DNA of 49,613 nucleotides from Arthrobacter sp. ISL-30. Its GTDB lineage: Bacteria; Actinomycetota; Actinomycetes; Actinomycetales; Micrococcaceae. Position numbers and translations under genes: made by a program. This document shows, piece by piece, positions 41,390-48,940 of this stretch (within the stretch, counting starts at the first letter, position 1; each line of letters starts with the position of its first letter). The notes below the pieces were generated by a model, which made no database searches, was not told where the DNA came from, and saw nothing but the letters and a program-made list of their open reading frames with translations. Location of the stretch: the NCBI RefSeq assembly GCF_018613855.1, contig NZ_JAGGPK010000048.1, positions 1-49,613 on the forward strand, written 5' to 3'.

Positions 41390-42154
41390 CTAGGTGGCCG
41401 ATTTGGCCGTACGAGCTGTCCGGCCGCGGAGCAGCGCTGCGCCACCAAGACCGAGTCCGGCAACGCCGGCTGCCAGTCCTGTCCAACTGCGTACGTTGGC
41501 CCCGCCGTCGTTGCCGGTCCCGCTGTTGCCGGCCCCGCCGTCGTTGTTTACGGATGTTGCCTGCGTCGTGTCGACGGCGGCAGCGCCATGGGCATGTCCG
41601 TCGCCCGCTGCTGCCGTGACGGCGATGGAGGGAGCCGGCGACTCCAGCGAATCCTGGTTCTGGCCTTCCTCCGGGATCTCAGCCCAGTCGGTCTGGCCCT
41701 GCTCGCAGTTCTGCAGTGTAGGGAAGTAAAGGGTCTTCCCGGCAGTGTCTGGCAGTTTCACTGACAGCACCAGGGCGTCCCGCATGTGTGGATCGAGGGG
41801 CGCTTTGGCCGTGTAGACGATCTGCCCGGTGCGCTTGGTGATGGTAGTGCCGTCCGCGAGCTTCCGGGGCTCGGGGAGCACCTGCACAACCTTTTCTACA
41901 TTCCAGTTGGGGTTGACGGTGGGCGTTGCATCGTTGAGCTCCTGGGGCAGCGTGATGGTCACCTTGGTGGTTCCGGAGTCGGTGCAGCCGTGCGGTATGC
42001 CGAAGGTCAGGAGGGCATAGGAATTGGCTTCGGTCTTGTTCGGATCGACGGACACATGCGCCGACGCCGCGGGTATACCGCCCAGCATGAGGATGGCCGT
42101 TCCCCCGGCCAGGGAAGCGGCGGTGAGGGTACGACGAAGCAGGGACGTGTTCAT
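41390..42154 (-). CDS. ycnI: YcnI-type copper-binding exported protein (DUF1775)
   Basis: The 254-residue protein has a signal peptide ending in ASA, so the mature chain would start with His33 (HVSVDPNKTEANSYALLTFG). In YcnI this N-terminal histidine helps bind Cu(II). The DUF1775 body follows (VTITLPQELNDATPTVNPNW; GTTITKRTGQIVYTAKAPLD). A low-complexity linker and a C-terminal helix (VRSWTGLAAGVAGLGLGGAAL) with a basic tail anchor it to the membrane. It sits downstream of a His-containing membrane protein on the same strand, as in ycn-type copper gene groups. ATG 42154 fits the signal peptide better than the longer frame. Confidence 0.93.
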   Translation of the reverse strand: MNTSLLRRTLTAASLAGGTAILMLGGIPAASAHVSVDPNKTEANSYALLTFGIPHGCTDSGTTKVTITLPQELNDATPTVNPNWNVEKVVQVLPEPRKLADGTTITKRTGQIVYTAKAPLDPHMRDALVLSVKLPDTAGKTLYFPTLQNCEQGQTDWAEIPEEGQNQDSLESPAPSIAVTAAAGDGHAHGAAAVDTTQATSVNNDGGAGNSGTGNDGGANVRSWTGLAAGVAGLGLGGAALLRGRTARTAKSAT

Positions 42155-42267
42155 GGAAGATGGCCTTTCGAGCACGCAGAGGGCGTGCGAGGGGTAGGGA
42201 GGGTATGCCCGTCACGCGTAAAATTTGCGCGCCAATGAAAAGGGCGATTGCAGGCTGGCGCCGGGCG

Positions 42268-42341
42268 GAGTCAGAAATGGACTGAGTCAGAAAAGTATTG
42301 AGTCGGAAAAGTACTGAGTCAGAAAAGTACTGAGTCAGAAA
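42268..42341. repeat. Five 16-base tandem repeats between membrane protein and ycnI genes
   Basis: GAGTCAGAAA (one copy GAGTCGGAAA) recurs at 42268, 42284, 42300, 42316 and 42332, an exact 16-base period. The units between 42284 and 42331 are nearly identical (ACTGAGTCAGAAAAGT). The array lies in the gap upstream of ycnI, and its last two units form the 3' end and stop codon of the membrane protein gene. Confidence 0.93.
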
Positions 42342-42963
42342 TTACGACGGCGGCAGGCGGGCCGCGCCTGCTGTCTTGCCTGAGGTTCCGCCCCGGGCGG
42401 GGAATGAAACCTGACGGTGCGCCGAAGGGCGCAACACAGGTGCCGGCGTCGGGCAGGACCCTTACGACATGCGGAAGCTGCACGAGGGGCCGCAGCCATG
42501 CGGCCAGCTGCCAGAGTGACTGTTCACCCTTGGCCAGCACAACGGCCGCGAGCAGGGTGGCCAGGATGTGGCCCGCGAGCATGGCGGCATCGGCGATGGT
42601 GACAGGCGCGTGCGCGTGGGCGGAAGCACCGACGTCGGCGGCCATCACCACACGCGACGAATAGCTGTGGTGACCCGTGGTCCCGGCCGCTGGAGGGACC
42701 GCCTGTCCCAGAGCCGTAAATGCCTCGTGGAGGAGGAGCTGCCCCCCGCCTAGGAGCGTAGCCATGGCTGGAAGACCTAGCTTAATGCGTGTTGCCAGCG
42801 TGGTCCCGAGCGCGGTGAGGGCCACCACGGCCAGAAGGATTGGGGGAGCCGGCAGTGTGCCGCCACCCAAGACGTGGGCTCCGCCCGCAAGGGACACAAT
42901 GGCGGTGGCGAGGGCGGCGGAACGCAGCGCCTGGAAGGGTGTGTTGCGTTGCGGCGCGCGCAT
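42319..42963 (-). CDS. Predicted membrane protein with extracellular-type His loop, next to ycnI
   Basis: The 214-residue protein has four to five hydrophobic helices (about 15-35, 42-58, 64-85, 122-145). A loop carries HHSYSS and SAHAHAPV, which could bind metal. It begins with AAGGGGA upstream of ATG 42963. The last residues (ISDSVLF) and the stop come from the tandem repeat, so the true ancestral C-terminus may have been different. Its position before ycnI suggests a role in copper handling; I recognise no named family. Confidence 0.7.
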   Translation of the reverse strand: MRAPQRNTPFQALRSAALATAIVSLAGGAHVLGGGTLPAPPILLAVVALTALGTTLATRIKLGLPAMATLLGGGQLLLHEAFTALGQAVPPAAGTTGHHSYSSRVVMAADVGASAHAHAPVTIADAAMLAGHILATLLAAVVLAKGEQSLWQLAAWLRPLVQLPHVVRVLPDAGTCVAPFGAPSGFIPRPGRNLRQDSRRGPPAAVVISDSVLF

Positions 42964-43066
42964 GTCATCCCCTTCGGCAGTTGATTGGCGGGGCCGTCTC
43001 CTCCCTGGGGGAGTCGGCCCCGTAATCCTACCGGTGGTTCGTCGCGGACCCGCCTTCGGAAGGGCG

Positions 43067-44182
43067 TCAATTGCGGACGGTTACTTTCACGCGCTGCACG
43101 GAGTTGTTGCCCATGCCCTGGTAGTTCCATTCGGCTTCGTTCGGTTGAACAGTGCCGGCGGTATCAATGGCGCGGCAAGCGAGTTCATGCTCTCCGGCGG
43201 CAGCCACCCACGGGAATGTCCAGGCCCGCCAGGCGTAAGCGCCTGCCTGTGGTTCAAGGTGCGACTCTGCCCACTCGCCGTCAACGGACACTTCCACCCG
43301 CTCAATCGGATGGGTTCCCGACCAAGCGCGGCCCTCCAGCAACACCGGACCTGCCGGTACCAGTCGGTTGCGGGTGAAGAAATCGGGTATCCCGGGCGGC
43401 ACCATCAAAGCCCGGAGCCTGATCCTTTGGACCGGCGTGCCCGGGTCATCGGGTCCCTGCTGATAGCGGTAGGCAATGGCCTGCTGGTATCCCTCAAACG
43501 GCTTGGCCACAGCCTCGATGGATTCGAGCCACTTCACACTTGTCATGCCATACCAGCCCGGAACCAGCAGCCGGAGCGGGTAGCCGTGCTGCGGCGGCAG
43601 GGGCTGGCCGTTCACCTCATAGGCCAGCAGCACGTCGTCGCCCATGGCGTCCTCAATGCTGAGGCTGCGGGCATACTGATGCTCTGTTCCACCCTGTACG
43701 CCGCGGTCCGCACCGGTAAAGACGAGCTCGACGCCGTCGGACGCGATTCCGGCTTCGTGCAGGATCGGGGCGAGTGGAGTCCCGGTCCATTCCGCCGTGC
43801 CGACTCCGCCCTGGTCCCATGGCTGGCTCACGGGCCTTGGCTCCAGGCGGGAGCGGCCATTGCCGGCGCATTCCATGGTCACCGGCACTGTGCGGCGTTC
43901 GCGGTGCTTCAGCTCAGGAAGGGTGAATTCGAGCGGGTGGTCAACCAGGCCGCCCAGCCGGAGCCGCCAGCTAATGGGATCGACCTTGGGGATGTCGAAA
44001 TGGATCAGGAGGTAGTGCATGCCAACCGGGGTAATCGGCCAGCGGAGCATCTCCAGGGGGAGGGCGTGGTTGCGCGAGGCAAGTTGGAGTTCTTCTCGAG
44101 TGATGGGTCCCGTGGAGGGAACCATGACGGGGGAAACAGGGGCGGCTTGGTTGGTGGCCGGACCATTGGTTTCGACACTCAT
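43067..44182 (-). CDS. Sulfite-oxidase-family molybdoenzyme
   Basis: The 371-residue protein has both domains of the sulfite oxidase family: the molybdopterin domain with Mo-ligand Cys105 in VTMECAGNGR, the family's GGLVDHPLEFTLPEL and GYPLRLLVPGWYGMTSVKW, and a C-terminal dimerisation domain (VEVSVDGEWAES). There is no heme domain and no Tat or Sec signal, so it is probably cytosolic. The electron acceptor and substrate are unknown. No molybdopterin biosynthesis genes are in the window. Confidence 0.93.
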   Translation of the reverse strand: MSVETNGPATNQAAPVSPVMVPSTGPITREELQLASRNHALPLEMLRWPITPVGMHYLLIHFDIPKVDPISWRLRLGGLVDHPLEFTLPELKHRERRTVPVTMECAGNGRSRLEPRPVSQPWDQGGVGTAEWTGTPLAPILHEAGIASDGVELVFTGADRGVQGGTEHQYARSLSIEDAMGDDVLLAYEVNGQPLPPQHGYPLRLLVPGWYGMTSVKWLESIEAVAKPFEGYQQAIAYRYQQGPDDPGTPVQRIRLRALMVPPGIPDFFTRNRLVPAGPVLLEGRAWSGTHPIERVEVSVDGEWAESHLEPQAGAYAWRAWTFPWVAAAGEHELACRAIDTAGTVQPNEAEWNYQGMGNNSVQRVKVTVRN

Positions 44183-44271
44183 ATCCCCAGTGTGGACCTT
44201 TGGTCCCCCGCTGTCAGGAACATTTTTTCCTCACCTTGCGGCCCGGGCCTGTGCCCTATTGCCTCCGGCCC

Positions 44272-44814
44272 CTATTGCCTCCCGCGCACCCACCGGGCAA
44301 AAGTGGGACCGGGCGGCGGTGGAATGCTTCCCGGCCGGTCAGGGGACCGACGACGGCGGAGCTCGAGTGCCAGGCTCTCCTCGCCTCGCGCCATGGCCCA
44401 GTGATGATTGGCGGAGAAAACGGGTCTCAGTAGCCAGCTGAGCCGCCGGAGAAGCGGTTTGGCGGCGTTGACCCGCCAGTCGTACGTGATGATGACTTCC
44501 GGGCCATCCTGCACGAATGTCCATTTGCCGGTTCCGTTAAGGTCGCCTTGTGCGTTAATGGCGAAGCCGGAATCGGTGATCGGTTCGGTGACGGTGAGCG
44601 TCCAGCGCAAGGTGTACGGCAACCAGCCTTTGGTGTGAAGGTCTGCTGCCCGGCCGGTGCCGTCCGGGTTGCCCGCTGAAAGGGGCCTGACGGAGAGATA
44701 AACAGAGGGCCACCACTGAGGCAGTGACATTGCATCGCCGAGTATGTTCTTCACTTCGGAGACAGTCCCGGCGACCCGCCAAACAGTCCGGAACTCGTAA
44801 TCGGTGCTCGCCAT
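44272..44814 (-). CDS. SRPBCC (polyketide cyclase-like) protein
   Basis: The 180-residue protein has the SRPBCC opening YEFRTVWRVAGTVSEVKNIL, the AMSLPQWWPSVYLS helix and the strands up to WRVNAAKPLLRRLSWLLRP. ATG 44814 is chosen because the domain begins there; a longer frame to 44943 is open but its added residues look non-coding. The family binds hydrophobic ligands; no ligand can be inferred. It lies 89 bases upstream of the sulfite oxidase-type gene on the same strand, so the two may be co-transcribed. Confidence 0.85.
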   Translation of the reverse strand: MASTDYEFRTVWRVAGTVSEVKNILGDAMSLPQWWPSVYLSVRPLSAGNPDGTGRAADLHTKGWLPYTLRWTLTVTEPITDSGFAINAQGDLNGTGKWTFVQDGPEVIITYDWRVNAAKPLLRRLSWLLRPVFSANHHWAMARGEESLALELRRRRSPDRPGSIPPPPGPTFARWVRGRQ

Positions 44815-44962
44815 ATTTGCCTCCGAATCCCAAGCATGCCGTCCCGCCGTCCTTCGGACGCTGCCGCCGGGCTTCAATGTACATCCGCGCCGCGCTGTAC
44901 GTCTGCATTCGTCCGTCCATAGACTGCTGCTGTAAGGCGCCATCCAACTTCAGGAGAAGATC

Positions 44963-45316
44963 GTGAATTACAGCGGAAGTTCAAACGAGAAGGCAGTGGC
45001 AGCGGGGGAGCTGAACAGGACCCATATAGGGCTGACAGTTGGGTTCCAGGCGAATGAGACCACGGTCGTATTCGGCCGCGTTGGGGCAATTGCGAAGACA
45101 GATGGGCAGGTGTTTGTGGCGTTGGACGGCGTAGCAGGAGCGGGCCATATCCAGAATGAATTTGGTTTGCCGCCGGAACAGAATGTGTACGTCCAGCCTG
45201 ACCTGCTGACGAGCACAGAAACAACCATCAAGGACGTGTTCACGAAGGTTTCCGAGAGTTTCAAGGGGTCGGGCCAGAAGTCGGAGCCGGACCAGCCCGG
45301 CCAGCCGGGGATGTAG
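44963..45316 (+). CDS. Small soluble protein, unknown function
   Basis: This 117-residue protein starts at GTG 44963 with AGGAGAAG upstream. It has a beta-rich middle (HIGLTVGFQANETTVVFGRV; GQVFVALDGVAGAGHIQNEF) and a Pro/Gly/Gln tail (EPDQPGQPGM). No signal peptide is seen. I recognise no family. A strong terminator follows immediately, so it is a single-gene transcript. Confidence 0.65.
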   Translation: MNYSGSSNEKAVAAGELNRTHIGLTVGFQANETTVVFGRVGAIAKTDGQVFVALDGVAGAGHIQNEFGLPPEQNVYVQPDLLTSTETTIKDVFTKVSESFKGSGQKSEPDQPGQPGM

Positions 45317-45349
45317 CGGAGGGCATTTGCCGAACCCGATCTAAAACAG

Positions 45350-45392
45350 AAAGCCCCTGGGAGCCTGTCACGGCAGGATCCCAAGGGCTTTT
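45350..45392 (+). terminator. Rho-independent type terminator
   Basis: AAAGCCCCTGGGAGCCTG and CAGGATCCCAAGGGCTTTT form a long stem (45350-45367 with 45374-45392) with one mismatched segment and a 6-base loop, followed by TTTT. It ends the transcript of the 117-residue protein. Confidence 0.8.
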
Positions 45393-45538
45393 CAATTGCG
45401 TCGCAGGAATCCCGCGGGAGCGTTCGGGTGTGGATCAAACGATCGCACGACGAACGCGGACGACAGATTGACGGCAGTTAGCCGATAAAGTTAGGGGGAC
45501 CTTCGAGTCAGCCCGAACAACACAAGAAAATGGGGATC

Positions 45539-46915
45539 ATGACGGAAAGCAGCGAACGGCTGTGGCGGCCATGGCAGCGTAGTGGTAATCCGAAGCCTGA
45601 TCCTGATAGGCGATGGAGCCGATCAGCCTTGAAACCTGTTCCTCGCGCCATTTTCTACCTTTGTTCAGTAGTTCTTCTGACTCTTTTGGCTTTGTGGCGC
45701 CTGCCTACAAGGGCTCAGGGAGTTGTTTGGGCTGAAGACGGCAACGTATTCATCACAGACGCCATGGCTCCTGGCCAGGACTGGACGCCGTTCAGGCCTT
45801 ACGCCGGCTATCTGCACGTTGTACCGAGACTGGCGGCCGAAGTAGTGGTGAGGTTCTTCGCCGTTGCTGACTATGCGCAGGCAATGACAGTCCTGGCGTG
45901 TGCGGGTGTGGCAGTCGTCGCCGTCTTGACGTTCCATTGTGCGCAAGCCGTTACCCAGAACGTGTGGATACGCGGGGCATGGGCGGCAATACCCGTATTT
46001 GTTAACGTCGGCGCCATTGAGACGCTGGGTAACTTCGCGAACTTTCACTGGTACCTCCTGTGGCTCGCGCCGTGGCTTCTGATCAAGCCAGCCAAGTCGG
46101 TGGCGGGTGCCATTGGCTTGTTCACTGCAGCCAGCCTCACTTCGCTCACGGAAATCATCTCGATCGTCTTCGTCCCGCTGTTTTTCTTCCGGTGGAAAGA
46201 TCGGGCATATTGGCCTGCCCGGATTGGCCTCGCCATCGGACTCGCTTGTCAGGTCTCTGCGACCCTCAGTTACCCGAGGTCCGGAGTGGGCAGCGACCCC
46301 ATCGATCCGCTCTCCGTTATATACGGGTGGTTCATCAACACCGCTGGTCCAATTGCCTACGGCAATCCCCAGCACATAACGCAGCAGATCATCAATTTCG
46401 GGGCTGCTCCAATTGTGATTGTTTCAATCGTGATGGCGGTCGTAGTGGCAGCGGTAATAATCCTTGGAACGCGTCGGGACCGGAGGCTCGCCGGCCTGTT
46501 CATCGCTGCTTCTGCCGTGGTTTGGGCTGCCTGTGTCGTGGTCACCCCAACCAAGTACTTCGACTACGCACATTTCAGTAGCGACGACTGGAAAGAGCTG
46601 TTCACATTCAGCCGATACTCGGTAGTTCCCACGATGTTCGTACTGGGCGTCGTGCCAATCCTCGCGTCGGCGGTCAAGCGTGTCTCGCCCAAGGCGCCTT
46701 TCGCGGTCCTGATTGGATTCGCGCTCATGCTCATGACGATGTATTTCCCGGCTTGGACTGTCAGGGATTCGGGGCCGGTCTGGGCTGACAACGTCATGAT
46801 TGGTAAAACCCAATGTGCGACGGGCGGGATCGAATACTTCGTTGTGCCCACCTCCCCAAGCTTCTATGGCGGCAACGTGCCGATCCCGTGCCGCCTTGTG
46901 CAGCAGAACCAGTAA
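45539..46915 (+). CDS. Polytopic membrane protein, possible GT-C type glycosyltransferase
   Basis: This 458-residue protein has about ten to eleven hydrophobic helices. After the first helix lies VVWAEDGNVFITDA, and then GYLHVVPRLAAEVVV. An acidic motif in the first outer loop, before helix two, is a feature of GT-C lipid-linked sugar transferases, so such a role is possible but unproven. The base composition is less GC-rich than its neighbours, which hints at later acquisition. A TTGACG lies 70 bases upstream. ATG 45539 is preferred over 45530. Confidence 0.65.
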   Translation: MTESSERLWRPWQRSGNPKPDPDRRWSRSALKPVPRAIFYLCSVVLLTLLALWRLPTRAQGVVWAEDGNVFITDAMAPGQDWTPFRPYAGYLHVVPRLAAEVVVRFFAVADYAQAMTVLACAGVAVVAVLTFHCAQAVTQNVWIRGAWAAIPVFVNVGAIETLGNFANFHWYLLWLAPWLLIKPAKSVAGAIGLFTAASLTSLTEIISIVFVPLFFFRWKDRAYWPARIGLAIGLACQVSATLSYPRSGVGSDPIDPLSVIYGWFINTAGPIAYGNPQHITQQIINFGAAPIVIVSIVMAVVVAAVIILGTRRDRRLAGLFIAASAVVWAACVVVTPTKYFDYAHFSSDDWKELFTFSRYSVVPTMFVLGVVPILASAVKRVSPKAPFAVLIGFALMLMTMYFPAWTVRDSGPVWADNVMIGKTQCATGGIEYFVVPTSPSFYGGNVPIPCRLVQQNQ

Positions 46916-46927
46916 AGCGCGGTACGA

Positions 46928-46983
46928 AGAAAAACACCCCGGTCCGAAGGCCCGGGCGCTCCCGCCGACGGCCCAAGGCCGTC
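46928..46983 (-). terminator. Terminator hairpins after the DUF1801-type gene
   Basis: On the minus strand CCCGG (46956-46952) pairs with CCGGG (46942-46938) and is followed by TTTTT, an intrinsic terminator pattern for the gene ending at 46985. A second perfect stem GACGGCC/GGCCGTC lies at 46967-46983. They also separate the convergent membrane protein gene. Confidence 0.6.
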
Positions 46984-46984
46984 C

Positions 46985-47449
46985 TTAGCTGACGGCCTTC
47001 TTCACGAGCGCGCTGATCCTTTCCTCATCGGCGGCGGTCAGCTTCGTCAGGGCGAAGGCGGTAGGCCATATGGTGCCGTCGTCGAGGTTCGCCGAGTCGT
47101 TGAAACCGAACGTTGCGTACCGTGTCTTGAATTTGCTTGAGCTTTGGAAGAAGCAGACCACCTTGCCGTCTTTGGCGTAGGCGGGCATGCCGTACCAGGT
47201 TTTCGGCGAGAGCTCCGGGGCGCTGGTCTTGATAATCGCATGGAGCCGCTCGGCGATGGCACGATCCGCTTCCGGCATCTCGGCGATCTTTTGCAGCACC
47301 TCGCTTTCCCCGTCCACTTTGGGACCGCGCGATCCGCGGCCGGTAGACCCCTTGAGCTCCTTGGCGCGCTCCTTCATCGCGCCTCGTTCCTCGTCGGTAA
47401 ACCCGTCGTACGTCTTGGTGCTCGTGGTGGAGTTTTCGGCGTCATTCAT
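46985..47449 (-). CDS. DUF1801-family protein with N-terminal extension
   Basis: The 154-residue protein has a charged N-terminal region (TDEERGAMKERAKELKGSTG) followed by a DUF1801-type domain from about residue 50 (AERLHAIIKTSAPELSPKTW, YGMPAYAKDGKVVCFFQSSS, YATFGFNDSANLDDG). It is longer than the first DUF1801 protein here and of a different subgroup. The family's function is not established. Confidence 0.87.
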   Translation of the reverse strand: MNDAENSTTSTKTYDGFTDEERGAMKERAKELKGSTGRGSRGPKVDGESEVLQKIAEMPEADRAIAERLHAIIKTSAPELSPKTWYGMPAYAKDGKVVCFFQSSSKFKTRYATFGFNDSANLDDGTIWPTAFALTKLTAADEERISALVKKAVS

Positions 47450-47640
47450 TGCAGCTGCCTTTCTGCGCGACCTGATGGGAACACCCTAATGCTAGGCAGC
47501 GGAAACGGAGGCGGCTTCTTCAGAATTGCTCGATCGCCCCGTGGCCCCGCCGCTACCTCGCGAATGCGGCCCAAACGCCTGATTCCGGGCAGCCCGCACC
47601 TCAATAGGTCGATATGCTTTGGCCGTAAAAGGGGGATGCC

Positions 47641-48363
47641 ATGTCGCACTACGTCAACTACATCAACATGACCAAGAAACAGTCCGAGGTCGCCTTCCAG
47701 GAGTATCTGGATGAGCGCGGGCCGGCACTGGAGCGGCTGCGGGACGCCCTGTCGGCCCACGGCCAGGAACCTGACGCTCTCCTCGACGGCTCTATCGAGA
47801 GTCTGGTGCCCCTGTGGCGGTGGATCATTTCCAACCTCACACGGCCGGACGCCCCCGGTGCCACGGACCCTGCCAGCGTGCCGCGGGAAGTGTGGCCGTC
47901 CTGGGAGCGGTACATGTACGAGGAAGAGAAGACTCTGTCCCTGGAGTCGCTGTACCTGCTGGACGGGCTGGTGTCCTACCTCGCGGCCGTGGTGCAGGAC
48001 CGCGCACCCTTGGCCCGGTGGGAAATTGCCCGCCACCGCATCAAGCGGTACGCCCACAACAACCACCCGTGCCTTGTCAGCGGCAAGGGCGAGATCCACA
48101 ACTTCCTGCCTGGGCTACCGTCGGCCCACGCCCACGGTGTCCTACACGGGGTTCGCGAATCTCCGGACGACACCATCGCCAAGTATGCGCGGGGACTCAT
48201 TGACAATCTGAACCGGGGCGACAACCCAGTCGAACAGGAGGCGGGCGAGGACGAGCCTGTCGTGGAAGTGGAAGACCTCGGCGACGACGAGCTCCGCGGC
48301 CGGGAGCTTGAAGTGTCTTTGCGGGAGGACATCGGCCATGAGCACAACCGGATGGTAGGCTGA
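47641..48363 (+). CDS. Uncharacterised protein with acidic C-terminal tail
   Basis: The 240-residue soluble protein is not recognised. The first 185 residues are mainly helical (MTKKQSEVAFQEYLDERGPA; EEKTLSLESLYLLDGLVSYL), with a conserved-looking YAHNNHPCLVSGKG block. The last 45 residues are strongly acidic (EAGEDEPVVEVEDLGDDELR). GGGGGA precedes ATG 47641. The next gene starts directly after its stop (TGAATG), so the two are coupled. It may be part of a contact-dependent or immunity locus, given the SUKH gene nearby, but that is a guess. Confidence 0.7.
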   Translation: MSHYVNYINMTKKQSEVAFQEYLDERGPALERLRDALSAHGQEPDALLDGSIESLVPLWRWIISNLTRPDAPGATDPASVPREVWPSWERYMYEEEKTLSLESLYLLDGLVSYLAAVVQDRAPLARWEIARHRIKRYAHNNHPCLVSGKGEIHNFLPGLPSAHAHGVLHGVRESPDDTIAKYARGLIDNLNRGDNPVEQEAGEDEPVVEVEDLGDDELRGRELEVSLREDIGHEHNRMVG

Positions 48364-48510
48364 ATGGTCAAGGCCCTCGGGCGTGAAGACGGCATTACCC
48401 GTGTCATCCGCGAGGACCGCGAAGTGCTCCTCGTTGCTACTCCCACCTGGAGCACCAGCCAGCTCCACGAATGGGTCGTCGGCTACCTGGAGGAGAATAT
48501 CCGCGACTGA
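48364..48510 (+). CDS. 48-residue protein coupled to the previous gene
   Basis: ATG 48364 follows immediately after the previous stop codon. The 48-residue product (starting MVKALGREDGITRVIREDRE) has a strand-turn-strand centre (EVLLVATPTWST) and a C-terminal helix (QLHEWVVGYLEENIRD), which looks like a real compact domain. No family is recognised. It may form a complex with the upstream protein. Confidence 0.55.
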   Translation: MVKALGREDGITRVIREDREVLLVATPTWSTSQLHEWVVGYLEENIRD

Positions 48511-48559
48511 AGCTTGACGCGGGGTGTTGCTGTATTCCCGCCTTCCACCCAGTCGGGAG

Positions 48560-48844
48560 CAGTTCCAGGTCTCGTGGCGATGGTTCTAGCAATCGTTTGG
48601 AGTAGCTGGATGATGGGCAGGCCTTGCGATAATTGCACTCTCGGCTGCAATCGGATTGCTAGGTGAGCGAAAGTACGGCGGCGAACTTTAGGTTCGTGAG
48701 GAACATCGAGACGACTACTGGCCCGGCGGGGCCACGATCCCGCTCTTCAACTCGGGCCCCGAGTCTCACCTCGTCCATGCGCGCATCCCGCTCACGGTTC
48801 CCCAAATGCGAGCAATGAAACGCCAATTAGAAGCTCCGATTTGA
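48560..48844 (+). pseudogene. Degenerate coding remnants
   Basis: The 430 bases after 48510 hold no intact gene. One frame reads LVAMVLAIVWSSWMMG and, after a shift, GLAIIALSAAIGLLGERKYG before a TAG at 48689. A second open stretch at 48692-48844 (VREEHRDDYWPGGATIPLFN ... to APIstop) reads like a genuine C-terminus but has no usable start. These look like decayed gene pieces. The rest, 48845-48940, shows nothing. Confidence 0.35.
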
Positions 48845-48940
48845 CCGCCATTCCAATTCACACATTTCCTGACCGCGAGTGGGAACCGGCCTCCCGGGAC
48901 AGGCCAGTCTGGGCCTTCCGGAGCTGCCCTGTTTGATTGG

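Noticed and set aside
42185..42235. CsoR copper operator upstream of ycnI
   Set aside because: GGGTAGGGAGGGTATGCCC looks partly similar to a CsoR box but the inverted symmetry is poor. It also lies inside a probable operon rather than at its promoter.
42268..42341. CRISPR-like array
   Set aside because: The units are 16 bases and directly adjacent, with no unique spacers and no cas genes. It is a simple tandem repeat.
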